Below are positions 5,378-12,904 of a DNA stretch of 17,531 nt, piece by piece; within the stretch, counting starts at the first letter, position 1, and every line of letters begins with the position of its first letter. This DNA comes from Candidatus Brevefilum sp. (GTDB taxonomy: Bacteria; Chloroflexota; Anaerolineae; Anaerolineales; Anaerolineaceae). The stretch lies in assembly GCA_007119455.1 (NCBI GenBank), contig SKPR01000223.1:1-17531 (forward strand). Reading direction: 5' to 3'. The notes beneath the pieces were generated by a model. That model ran no database searches. It had not been told where the DNA came from and saw nothing but the letters and a program-made list of their open reading frames with translations. Made by a program: the position numbers and the translations under genes.

Positions 5378-7807
5378 TTAACTGAATCGTTTCAACCGGA
5401 TGCTATTGGTGACGACAAAAATGCTGCTGAACGACATTGCGCCTGCGGCCAGCATCGGGTTTAGCAATCCCAGGGCTGCTGCCGGGATCAAAACGGTGTT
5501 GTAGAAAAAAGCCCAGAACAGATTTTGCTTGATGGTCCGCAATGTTTTACGCGAGAGTGCGATAGCTTTTGGCACCCCACGCAGATCACCGCTGATCAGT
5601 ACGACCGGTGCTGAAGCCATGGCAACATCCGTCCCTGTACCGATGGCAATGCCAATATCAGCCTGAGCCAGGGCTGGAGCATCATTGATCCCGTCACCGA
5701 CCATGGCAACAGTCAGGCCTTCACCCTGTAGCTTTTTAATTTCAGCCGCTTTGTCACCCGGGAGGACTTCTGCCAGGACAGTATCCACGCCGATTTGTTT
5801 GGCGATAGCTTCAGCCGTTCTCAGATTGTCACCGGTCACCATAGCGACTTTAAGCCCCATCTCGTGCAAGGCTTTGATGGCTTCCAGCGAGCCTTCTTTG
5901 ATGGTGTCTGCTACACCGATGGCCGCTGCCAGGTGACCGTCAACTGCGACCATGACGGCGGTGTTGGCAGCCTCCTCAAGATGTCGGACTTGATCTTCAA
6001 GGGGCGCTGTTTCGATGTTTTTTGTTTCCATCAAACGCCGGTTCCCGACCAGAACTTCCCGACCGTCCACTTCAGCGCGGACGCCATGACCGGCAATTGC
6101 TGCAAATCCCAGGGGTTCGCTCAGTGACAGGTCTCTGGCATTGGCATCAGCTGTAAAAGCCTCACCTAAGGGGTGTTCGCTGCCTTTTTCAACAGAAGCA
6201 ACCAGGCGGATGATCTCGTCCTCATTATCCGAAACACCATTTAAGTGAACCCGAGTTACAGCCGGCTGGCCGCGGGTGATGGTGCCGGTTTTATCCAGAA
6301 CAACCATGTTGATTTCACCAGCTCGTTCAAGACTTTCACTTTTCTTGATCAAAATACCAAGTTCAGCGCCTTTTCCCGTCCCAACCATTACGGCCGTTGG
6401 CGTTGCCAGGCCCATTGCACAGGGGCAGGCGATAACCAGCACAGCTACCGTGTTGATCAGAGCGCGTGTGAACGGCCCAACCACGGCATCGGGGCTCATG
6501 GGTATGAAGAAGTACCAGACGGTAAAGGTGACTAAAGCGATCACGATCACGACCGGCACAAATATGGCAGAGATTTTATCCACCAGGTTTTGGATCGGCG
6601 CTTTACTGGTCTGCGCTTCTTCAACGAGTTTAATGATTTGCGCCAGGGCTGTCTCTTTGCCGATTCTGGTTGCTTCGAACTTAAGCAATCCCAATTTATT
6701 GATTGTGCCGCCGATGACTTCATCACCAGCAGATTTTTCAACTGGCATTGATTCACCCGTCAGCATGGATTCGTCAATACTTGAGCGGCCATCGACCACC
6801 ACGCCATCAACCGGGATTTTCTCACCCGGGTGAACGAGGACCAGGTCGCCAACGTCGACTTCATCAACTGTCACCTCGACTTCAATGCCATCACGGACAA
6901 CATATGCCTTTCGGGGCCGGAGGTTCATGAGTTTCCGAATGGCGTCGCTGGCACCACCTTTCGCTTTGGCCTCAAAGTATTTTCCTAATTTGACCAGGGT
7001 GATGATGACGGCCGAGATCTCAAAGTAAACGTGAAAGACATGGCCCGGTATCCAGCCCAGGGTAATCGGGATCGAATAGAAATAGGCTGCCGAGGTGCCC
7101 AGGGCAACCAGCACATCCATATTGGCCGAGCCGTTACGCAGGGATTTGAATCCGTTGACATAGTACTGCCAGCCCACATAAAATTGCACCGGGGTGGCCA
7201 GGAACCAAAACAGGTAATTCATCCAGGGGGCATGCGCCAGGGCTTGCGGTAACAGGCCGAAATCCCTGCCCATGGAGAGGATGAATAAAGGTGTGGTAAA
7301 GATCAACCCGATGATCAGCATTCGCCGCTGTTGGGATATCTCTTCTTTGCGAGCCTTGGCCTCAGCGTCCTCCAATGGATGATCGGATTCCAGTGTTTCA
7401 AATCCTGCTGACCGGATCGACCGGCGGAGGTCATTCTGGCTGATGATGGTGGGAACATATTTTACCAGAGCAGTCTCCGTGGCCAGGTTAACCTGCGCTT
7501 CTATCACCCCCTCCTGTGCATTGAGTGCTTTTTGAAGACGCATCACATCGGCTGAATCTGACAGATTCTTGATGCCGAGGGATGCTTCGCCCATGGCGAC
7601 TTCATAACCAGCTCGGTTAATACGGTCAATGAATTCACCAAGAGAGGCTTTTCCGGGGTCGTAGCTGACCGCTGCCCGCTCGGATGAGAGGTTGACGTTC
7701 GCCGATTGAACGCCATCGACTTTTTTTAGATTTCTTTCAACCGTTGCCACACAATTGGCACAGGTCATCCCCAGAATGGGGAGAGTTAAGTGTTTTTGAT
7801 CAGTCAT
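5378..7807 (-). CDS. copA: Copper-exporting P1B-type ATPase CopA
   Basis: This P-type ATPase exports Cu(I) from the cytoplasm using ATP. The first heavy-metal-associated domain has the metal site GMTCANC with C16 and C19. A second N-terminal domain of the same fold (about residues 80-140) has no Cys pair and probably no longer binds metal. Core motifs are present: TGES at 350-353 (actuator), the membrane CPC at C461 and C463, the phosphorylated Asp in DKTGT at D505, SEHPLG in the nucleotide-binding domain, and GDGIND at 704-709. The last helices carry YN and MSFSS, the additional Cu(I) ligands of the P1B-1 group, so copper (or silver) is a firm assignment. The length of 809 residues is normal. 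The start lies six bases after the copZ stop and has no clear ribosome-binding site of its own, so translation is probably coupled to copZ. Confidence 0.95.
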   Translation of the reverse strand: MTDQKHLTLPILGMTCANCVATVERNLKKVDGVQSANVNLSSERAAVSYDPGKASLGEFIDRINRAGYEVAMGEASLGIKNLSDSADVMRLQKALNAQEGVIEAQVNLATETALVKYVPTIISQNDLRRSIRSAGFETLESDHPLEDAEAKARKEEISQQRRMLIIGLIFTTPLFILSMGRDFGLLPQALAHAPWMNYLFWFLATPVQFYVGWQYYVNGFKSLRNGSANMDVLVALGTSAAYFYSIPITLGWIPGHVFHVYFEISAVIITLVKLGKYFEAKAKGGASDAIRKLMNLRPRKAYVVRDGIEVEVTVDEVDVGDLVLVHPGEKIPVDGVVVDGRSSIDESMLTGESMPVEKSAGDEVIGGTINKLGLLKFEATRIGKETALAQIIKLVEEAQTSKAPIQNLVDKISAIFVPVVIVIALVTFTVWYFFIPMSPDAVVGPFTRALINTVAVLVIACPCAMGLATPTAVMVGTGKGAELGILIKKSESLERAGEINMVVLDKTGTITRGQPAVTRVHLNGVSDNEDEIIRLVASVEKGSEHPLGEAFTADANARDLSLSEPLGFAAIAGHGVRAEVDGREVLVGNRRLMETKNIETAPLEDQVRHLEEAANTAVMVAVDGHLAAAIGVADTIKEGSLEAIKALHEMGLKVAMVTGDNLRTAEAIAKQIGVDTVLAEVLPGDKAAEIKKLQGEGLTVAMVGDGINDAPALAQADIGIAIGTGTDVAMASAPVVLISGDLRGVPKAIALSRKTLRTIKQNLFWAFFYNTVLIPAAALGLLNPMLAAGAMSFSSIFVVTNSIRLKRFS

Positions 7808-7813
7808 AATATA

Positions 7814-8020
7814 TCAGTCTGTTGCAGGATAGTTAATTTCTGTCAATGTTTGTTTCAACTGCTCTTCCGTTGCTGGTTGGTCGAAAGTGACCGTCACCAG
7901 GCGGGTTTGGGCGTCCGCATCCACATTGGATACGCCTTCAATATCTGAAAGCTCCATTGTGATGGTGTGGGTGCAGTGTTTGCAATGAATATTCGGGACA
8001 GTATAGGTTACAGTCTTCAT
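7814..8020 (-). CDS. copZ: CopZ-like copper chaperone (single HMA domain)
   Basis: This 68-residue protein consists of one heavy-metal-associated domain. The usual metal loop is present as IHCKHC with C13 and C16. It should carry Cu(I) in the cytoplasm and pass it to CopA, encoded six bases downstream, or to the regulator CsoR. The loop differs from the usual M-x-C-x-x-C by having His before the first Cys and His between the two, which may alter affinity or metal choice. AAGGAG eight bases before the ATG supports the start. It lies 21 bases after csoR, within the same operon. Confidence 0.9.
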   Translation of the reverse strand: MKTVTYTVPNIHCKHCTHTITMELSDIEGVSNVDADAQTRLVTVTFDQPATEEQLKQTLTEINYPATD

Positions 8021-8041
8021 TTTTGTTTCTCCTTGTGAAAC

Positions 8042-8317
8042 TTAGATTTTGTTGGATGTTTCGAAAACTTCTGTAATTTCGGTCAAGACACGCGTGCGCT
8101 CCTGGGGGTCATCGCCCTCGATAGCGCCCAGCAGGCAGGTATTGAGGTGTCCGTCCAGGATTCTGGCGCTGATTTTATTGAGTGCAGCCTGAACAGCCTG
8201 GATCTGGCGAATGACATCAATGCAGTACTGATCGTTTTCAAGCATGCGTTGGATGCCCCGAATGTGACCCTCGATGGTTTTTAATCGCTGGATATTATCT
8301 TTGTGGTCATGTTTCAT
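8042..8317 (-). CDS. csoR: Copper-sensing repressor CsoR
   Basis: This is an all-helical repressor of the CsoR/RcnR family, which releases DNA when it binds Cu(I). The metal ligands of the family are present as C32, H57 and C61, the last two in the GHLNTC segment (H-x3-C). This C-H-C pattern fits copper sensing rather than the nickel/cobalt pattern of RcnR. I chose the ATG at 8317 because AGGAG lies seven bases upstream. The frame could also start at an ATG at 8341, but that would place the C-run of the operator inside the gene and add eight Gly/Arg-rich residues not typical of the family. The protein has 91 residues, a usual length. It is the first gene of the copper operon and probably represses its own promoter. 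Confidence 0.93.
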   Translation of the reverse strand: MKHDHKDNIQRLKTIEGHIRGIQRMLENDQYCIDVIRQIQAVQAALNKISARILDGHLNTCLLGAIEGDDPQERTRVLTEITEVFETSNKI

Positions 8318-8330
8318 AAGTTTTCTCCTA

Positions 8331-8352
8331 CCCCCCCCCATAGGGGGTGGGT
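8331..8352 (-). promoter_or_regulatory. CsoR operator (C-run/G-run pseudo-palindrome)
   Basis: Nine C (8331-8339), then ATA, then five G, T and three G form a GC-rich pseudo-palindrome flanked by TA. Known CsoR operators have the same design: C-tracts and G-tracts around a short A/T centre. It lies about 13-34 bases downstream of the -10 box and directly upstream of the csoR ribosome-binding site, so bound repressor would block transcription start or early elongation. Confidence 0.75.
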
Positions 8353-8364
8353 TATTGTGTATAA

Positions 8365-8393
8365 ATAGTACTATCTTTGTCGGAATATGTCAA
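8365..8393 (-). promoter_or_regulatory. Promoter of the csoR-copZ-copA-rhodanese operon
   Basis: On the minus strand TTGACA (8393-8388) and TACTAT (8370-8365) are separated by the optimal 17 bases. The -35 is perfect and the -10 has one mismatch. The predicted start near 8358 is just upstream of the CsoR operator. Confidence 0.8.
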
Positions 8394-8457
8394 GTGTTTC
8401 CAATTTGTCGGTTTTTTATGTATCGGAATAAGTTTCTACCGATTACACTTTCACCAG

Positions 8458-8463
8458 TATAAT
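8458..8463 (+). promoter_or_regulatory. Possible -10 box for the DMT transporter gene
   Basis: A perfect TATAAT lies 30 bases before the GTG start at 8494. No good -35 box is found 16-18 bases upstream, so this is only a candidate. It would be divergent from the copper-operon promoter, with about 65 bases between the two -35 regions or cores. Confidence 0.35.
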
Positions 8464-8493
8464 GGGTGATGTTGTGTTCTCAGGAGATGCTTT

Positions 8494-9396
8494 GTGAAAC
8501 AGCGTACGGTTGGCTTTATTTTAATGTCCCTCGCGGCTTTAGGCCTGGCAGTGGCGGCAACTATGATGAAAATTATCCCGGAAGTGACAAACCTCGGCCC
8601 AGGTGATGTTGCCATCTGGCGATTCTCGATTGCTGCCCCGGTTTTGTGGGTGGCTTTATTTTTTCATCAACCGTCTGAGCGGTATATCCCGGAAAAACCT
8701 TTTCTCCTCTTGGGATTGGGCGTGGTTTATTCGATTGCCAGTTTTTCTGCTTTATTTGCCTTAAGCCGTCTGCCCGCCTCAATTTATGTGATCTTGATCT
8801 ATATATATCCTGCGCTGGTTGTGCTGTTTTCAATCCTCACCGGACGTTCTGTACCTCGGTTATCCTGGCTAGGATTACCTCTCACGTTTATTGGCCTGTT
8901 CTTGACCTCTTATGAATTCGGTCAGGCCCTTGTGATTGATCCCATCGGCTTGGCGATCACCATGGTCAATGCCCTGGCGATGGCAACCTACTTTTTGGCA
9001 GGCGAAACGGTGTTCAAATCCACGCACGACAGATTGTTGGGGACGGGTTGGGTGCTTACTGGCGCTATGATTTCCGGGTTGGTGGTCATCCCGGTGATAG
9101 GGGCGGTTGTGCCAGACAGCCTGATGGGCTGGATATATCTGATTTCACTGAGCATTTTTGGCACGTTGATGCCAATACTGGCCATGAATTATGGCACCCA
9201 ACTGACGGGCGCAGCGCGGGGTTCGGTGATCATCACCCTGCAACCGGTACTGGCAGTGATTTTCGCCTTAATTTTCTTGAATGAAACCCTATCCTTGCAG
9301 CAGTGGATAGGCGGTTCAATGGTCGTCATGGCGATTTTTGTTATTCAAAAGAGCCGTGATAGAAAGCGAAGGCAAAGACAGGCATCCAATCCATAA
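8494..9396 (+). CDS. EamA/DMT-family transporter
   Basis: This is a ten-helix inner-membrane protein of the drug/metabolite transporter superfamily, with two EamA repeats. The first repeat covers about residues 8-140 and includes VAIWRFSIAAPVLW. The second covers about 150-290 and includes ARGSVIITLQPVLAVIFALI followed by FLNETLS, a typical end-of-repeat signature. It should export or import a small metabolite or amino acid; the substrate cannot be read from the sequence. The start is GTG, supported by AGGAG (8482-8486) seven bases upstream. The length of 300 residues is normal, and a basic tail (KSRDRKRRQRQ) marks the cytoplasmic C-terminus. It is divergent from the copper operon. No sequence feature ties it to copper. 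Confidence 0.85.
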   Translation: MKQRTVGFILMSLAALGLAVAATMMKIIPEVTNLGPGDVAIWRFSIAAPVLWVALFFHQPSERYIPEKPFLLLGLGVVYSIASFSALFALSRLPASIYVILIYIYPALVVLFSILTGRSVPRLSWLGLPLTFIGLFLTSYEFGQALVIDPIGLAITMVNALAMATYFLAGETVFKSTHDRLLGTGWVLTGAMISGLVVIPVIGAVVPDSLMGWIYLISLSIFGTLMPILAMNYGTQLTGAARGSVIITLQPVLAVIFALIFLNETLSLQQWIGGSMVVMAIFVIQKSRDRKRRQRQASNP

Positions 9397-9478
9397 GCGA
9401 AAATTTTTCCTTGTGTTGATTCAATTTAAATAATGTAAAATCTCATAGGCCTTATACTACGATCTGGATTAAACTTCA

Positions 9479-9493
9479 ATCACCGCCGGTGAT
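9479..9493. promoter_or_regulatory. 15-base palindrome upstream of the MFS gene, possible operator
   Basis: ATCACCG-C-CGGTGAT is a perfect palindrome around a central C. It ends 23 bases before the MFS start codon and about 20 bases downstream of a TATACT at 9453-9458 that could be a -10 box. Its position suits a repressor site or a short leader hairpin. No specific regulator is recognised. Confidence 0.35.
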
Positions 9494-9516
9494 AAGAGTA
9501 TATTTATGGTGAAACT

Positions 9517-10674
9517 TTGACTGATAACAAACCGAATTTTATTGCGAAACTCATTTTATTACTGGGTGCGAATCTTACCCTGGGAGCCGGGGGCAGTCTC
9601 TCACCGGCCATGCCGGCTATGTTGGACTATTATTCAGGAATATCTGGTGCAGCGTTATGGGTCAGCTTGATGATCACACTGCCAGCATTATTTGTCGTCA
9701 TTGGGGGTCCGTTGGCAGGATTCTTATCCGATAAATTTGGCCGAAAACCGGTTTTGGTTTTTTCAATCCTGATAGGTGGCGTGGCAGGGAGTGCCGGTGC
9801 CATTTTGGGGCCGATTTGGGTGATCCTGCTAACCAGGGCTTTTGTTGGTCTGAGTATTGCCGGCGCTCTCACGGCTACCAACGCCCTGATTGCCGATTAT
9901 TTTGATGGCCAAAAACGTGCGAAATTTATGGGTTATCAATCAGCCATTGGTGGGTTGAATGTGGTGTTTTTTCTGCCACTGGGCGGGTTATTGGCTGGCA
10001 TCAATTGGCGCCTGACTTTTCTGGCATATCTGCCGTTGCTGCTCTTATTTCCACTGGCATTCTTATTCATATATGAGCCCAGGGTAGTGTCTAAAACGGG
10101 TGAACCACCCATCAAACATAAACTCCAATTGCAACCTTCGGTGATCTACATCTATACTGCCGTTTTCTTCAGCCAGTTTGCCTTTATAACCATTCCCATC
10201 TTTATTGCTTACTACATGACGGACCTTTTGGGTGTTAGTCCTCTGGCCGTTGGACTGGCAAGCGCCGCTTCTGGATTTTTTTCCTTTGTGGCCGGGCTGT
10301 TTTATGAACGGATTGGAAGGAAGATACACTTTAGAAATTTATCAATTATTGGGTTCGTGTTGATGGGACTGGGATTTGTCATACTGGGTGTGGCTGAATC
10401 CTGGTTACTGGTGATATCCGGTCAGTTGATCGTTGGCTTCTTCCTGGGGTTGATGTTCGCCAACCTCACCACATGGCTGGCCGATCAGGTCAGGGCTGTG
10501 GTACGCGGTCGTGCGAATGGCTTGTTTGTGACAATGATGTTCCTGGGAAGCTTTATCACATCCTTTGTCTTCACCCCCATAGCCAATGCTACCAGTTACC
10601 ATGTGGTATTTATTCTCAGCGGGGTAATTATCATTTTGACAGGCTTGGCAGCGTTGTTTCTTAAACCAGATTGA
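9517..10674 (+). CDS. Major facilitator superfamily (MFS) transporter
   Basis: This is a twelve-helix secondary transporter. The MFS signature between helices 2 and 3 is clear: GPLAGFLSDKFGRKP with D72. Helix 4 carries RAFVGLSIAGALTATNALIADYF, typical of drug:H+ antiporters. A central cytoplasmic loop lies near residues 185-205. The length of 385 residues is normal for the short (DHA-type) exporters. The start is TTG; a possible weak ribosome-binding site (GGTGA, 9508-9512) precedes it. The nearby ATG at 9506 is out of frame and stops after four codons. The substrate is unknown. The gene is 120 bases after the EamA transporter on the same strand; the palindrome at 9479-9493 suggests its own regulation. 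Confidence 0.85.
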   Translation: MTDNKPNFIAKLILLLGANLTLGAGGSLSPAMPAMLDYYSGISGAALWVSLMITLPALFVVIGGPLAGFLSDKFGRKPVLVFSILIGGVAGSAGAILGPIWVILLTRAFVGLSIAGALTATNALIADYFDGQKRAKFMGYQSAIGGLNVVFFLPLGGLLAGINWRLTFLAYLPLLLLFPLAFLFIYEPRVVSKTGEPPIKHKLQLQPSVIYIYTAVFFSQFAFITIPIFIAYYMTDLLGVSPLAVGLASAASGFFSFVAGLFYERIGRKIHFRNLSIIGFVLMGLGFVILGVAESWLLVISGQLIVGFFLGLMFANLTTWLADQVRAVVRGRANGLFVTMMFLGSFITSFVFTPIANATSYHVVFILSGVIIILTGLAALFLKPD

Positions 10675-10723
10675 GTGGAAAGAAAGCAGATTTCAAAAAT
10701 TTTGTATTAAAACCTGAAGAAGG

Positions 10724-10770
10724 TCTTTCATTCTTTAAAAGTTTGGGGTATAGTTTAAAATAATGAAAGA
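10724..10770. repeat. Interrupted inverted repeat downstream of the MFS gene
   Basis: TCTTTCATT (10724-10732) pairs with AATGAAAGA (10762-10770), and inside these TTTAAA (10734-10739) pairs with TTTAAA (10754-10759), leaving a 14-base loop. The long AT-rich hairpin lies between the MFS gene and the terminator. It may stabilise the 3' end of the MFS transcript; no protein-binding role can be shown. Confidence 0.4.
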
Positions 10771-10813
10771 TGTGTAGAGCAAGCTCATCTTCTTCTCCTT
10801 TTCTATTGAACAA

Positions 10814-10840
10814 ACCCTCCCGGCGATCAGCCGGGAGGGT
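10814..10840. terminator. Bidirectional terminator between the MFS and helicase-loader genes
   Basis: ACCCTCCCGGC (10814-10824) and GCCGGGAGGGT (10830-10840) form a perfect 11-bp GC-rich stem with loop GATCA. The T-tract after it is short on both strands (TCGTTT on plus, TTGTT on minus), but the stem is strong and lies between two converging genes. Confidence 0.8.
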
Positions 10841-10873
10841 CGTTTAATAAACGTGAGGATTGTTGTTCAAAAA

Positions 10874-12256
10874 TTAGCCATGAAATGCCGGGACAGGGAT
10901 GACGATCACTTTACACAATCGCTCATCTTGCATCCGGCTGTAAAGACGTGGATCGAGTTCATCTGCTGTGCTGGATGTGGTGATCACCGTTGGTAACTCG
11001 GCATTGTACCGGTAATTGAAAAGCTGGTAGAGTTTCTCCCTGGCCCAGGGTGTGGCAGAGTGCGTTCCCAGGTCATCCAGGATCAACAAGCGTGCCGTTC
11101 GAATCTCTTCAAAACGGCGGTCAAGGGAAACAGTGCTGTTTGGGTTGAAGGTGGATCGCAGATGATCGAGCAGATCAGGTACACTGACCATCAGCGGAGG
11201 AAAGCCCATCCCGGCCTGGTAATTGCCGATGGCAGCGGCCAGGTGGGTCTTCCCGCAGCCATAAGAGCCGGTCAGTAACAACCAGCCGCGGGGGTGTTCG
11301 GCGTATTCCCTGGCGGTTTCAAATGCACGTTTTAAATCCTTCAAATCCTGGGACGGAAGTTTTTCATTCTGCCGCAGACTGAAATTGCCAAAGGTCTGTC
11401 GTCCGTGCAGGCCAAGGGTTGAAAGCTCAGGATGGCCGGTATCATCAGCCGGGTTACGGTAGTCCGGTGCCAGGATTTTAACGACCGTCACCAGGTTGGG
11501 GTCCTGTAGGCGAGAGCGGATCCGACCCTCAAATTCATTGACCGGCAGGTTGCTCGTCACGACCGTCGGGAGCTGGTTCACATACCGGTGGTTCATAATC
11601 TGGTAGATCTTTTCCTGAGCCCAGGCTGTGGCGTTCTGAGTGCCAAAATCATCTAGAATCAGGAGCGGTGTCTCACGAATTTCCTCAAACCTTTCTTCAA
11701 AACTCATTTCTGCACCAGAATACGCATAACGCAACCAATCAAGCAGGTCTGGTACCGTTAAAAAGAGTGCCTGCGTGCCAGATTCAATGGCATGATTGGC
11801 AATCGCAGCAGCCAGGTGGGTCTTTCCGCAACCATAGCGACCGACCATCAATAACCAGCCATTGCGGTTTTGGGCAAAATGGTAAGCCTGGTTATAGGCA
11901 TGTTCAAGGGAGTCAGCCTGGAGTTTTCCCAGCCCAACCCGGCCTCGTTTCTCAAAATTTTCAAAGCGCAGGTTTTTCAGAGCTTCAAGGCTGCTCATGC
12001 GGAAAAGACGTGTCCGTGCAGATTGTGTGATGGCTTCTGAACGGCAGGTACAGGAAACTATCTTTCCAAATTCAGGATGATCAACGGGCAGGTCCCTCCG
12101 CAGATATCCGATCCCCCCGCAAATTGGGCAATTTGGATCACCGGGCATTTTCACCTGGCGAATCGGACCAGCATCCATTTCGGTTTTATTTTCGCCTGAG
12201 CCAGCTTCTCCGATATGTTTCCGGATCTTGTTTATCGTCTCGTCGATTTTGTTCAT
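10874..12256 (-). CDS. Tandem-AAA+ DnaC/DnaI-like helicase loader with zinc finger
   Basis: Residues about 43-71 form a zinc-finger-like element with CPIC and CTC (C43, C46, C69, C71). Two copies of a DnaC/IstB-type AAA+ ATPase follow. Copy one has Walker A GRYGCGKTH with K145 and Walker B LLILDDFGT; copy two has GSYGCGKTH with K336 and LLILDDLGT, 191 residues later. Both keep the following conserved Arg segment (SRLQD, SRMQD), so both look able to bind ATP. Usual DnaC/DnaI loaders have one such domain and 230-310 residues; this has 460. By family knowledge it should load the DnaB helicase encoded in the same cluster. I chose the ATG at 12256 because AAGGA lies seven bases upstream; an ATG at 12271 is possible. 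Either start overlaps the end of the DnaD-like gene (by 71 or 86 bases). The two copies remain similar in DNA around Walker A (11240-11264 and 11813-11837). Confidence 0.85.
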   Translation of the reverse strand: MNKIDETINKIRKHIGEAGSGENKTEMDAGPIRQVKMPGDPNCPICGGIGYLRRDLPVDHPEFGKIVSCTCRSEAITQSARTRLFRMSSLEALKNLRFENFEKRGRVGLGKLQADSLEHAYNQAYHFAQNRNGWLLMVGRYGCGKTHLAAAIANHAIESGTQALFLTVPDLLDWLRYAYSGAEMSFEERFEEIRETPLLILDDFGTQNATAWAQEKIYQIMNHRYVNQLPTVVTSNLPVNEFEGRIRSRLQDPNLVTVVKILAPDYRNPADDTGHPELSTLGLHGRQTFGNFSLRQNEKLPSQDLKDLKRAFETAREYAEHPRGWLLLTGSYGCGKTHLAAAIGNYQAGMGFPPLMVSVPDLLDHLRSTFNPNSTVSLDRRFEEIRTARLLILDDLGTHSATPWAREKLYQLFNYRYNAELPTVITTSSTADELDPRLYSRMQDERLCKVIVIPVPAFHG

Positions 12257-12878
12257 GTCCACGTCCTTCATTTTTCCAGCGTTCCAGGATCATCTGAATA
12301 TATTTCCAGTTCCGGGCATTGCGAGTGACAGCGATTTCAATGGCTTCTTCGATCCATGAAACCGGGTAATTAATCTCATCATCCTTGAGAATTTCTGCCA
12401 TCATCGGTGTGATTGCGCCAATATTCTCTTCGTATAGTTTAAAAATATTGGGTTGGGCTTCAGCCAGATGAATTGGCTTTCGTTGTTGTTCTGAATTTTG
12501 CCATTGGCCCTGACCAATGGCTTTGATGGCTGCCCGTCCCTGGGGGCTGTTGAGAAAATAATACTTTTCGTCCATCCAGTCCAAGTCGGCTACGAGGATG
12601 ATGTTCAGGCTGACCAGACCAGATAGGGCCGTCCGCAGGGATTCTTCATCTCCCAGCATGTCTTTCAAGATAGCGTCTGAAGATAGATCCACAAATCGTA
12701 AATATCGGATCGTACTATCCTGCTGTTCCAGGTGCCAGAAGATGTATAAGAGCAGGCGGAGTTCGTTAATATCTGAGATTTGAGGTAATAGTTCGTTAAA
12801 GAAGCCAGCGGGAACCCGAACAGGTTCCAGATTGTTCTCTGAAAAACCTTTAAAACTTAACACGTCATTGACAGTCAT
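12186..12878 (-). CDS. DnaD-domain replication initiation protein
   Basis: The C-terminal part (about residues 140-208) is a clear DnaD/DnaB_2 domain: KLYEENIGAITPMMAEILKD, then SWIEEAIEIAVTRNARNWKY and IQMILERWKNEG. The N-terminal part (about 10-120) looks like the winged-helix region of DnaD-like proteins, with an aromatic-rich helix (ELRLLLYIFWHLE). In Firmicutes, DnaD helps open the origin and brings in the helicase loader and DnaB. Here it lies between dnaB and the tandem loader, which supports the same role. I chose the ATG at 12878, with GAGAGG about ten bases upstream; a TTG at 12896 is the longer alternative. The protein has 230 residues, and its basic tail (RRSWLRRK) overlaps the next gene. 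Confidence 0.85.
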   Translation of the reverse strand: MTVNDVLSFKGFSENNLEPVRVPAGFFNELLPQISDINELRLLLYIFWHLEQQDSTIRYLRFVDLSSDAILKDMLGDEESLRTALSGLVSLNIILVADLDWMDEKYYFLNSPQGRAAIKAIGQGQWQNSEQQRKPIHLAEAQPNIFKLYEENIGAITPMMAEILKDDEINYPVSWIEEAIEIAVTRNARNWKYIQMILERWKNEGRGHEQNRRDDKQDPETYRRSWLRRK

Positions 12879-12904
12879 GGGGTAATTGCCTCTCAACCCA
12901 GAGT

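Noticed and set aside
6276..6833. 185-codon plus-strand frame over copA
   Set aside because: It lies fully antisense to the conserved P-type ATPase core, and its Ser/Thr/Ile-rich product is typical of an antisense shadow.
8318..8341. Longer csoR start at 8341
   Set aside because: It would translate the operator C-run as Gly-rich residues and lacks a ribosome-binding site; the ATG at 8317 has AGGAG seven bases upstream.
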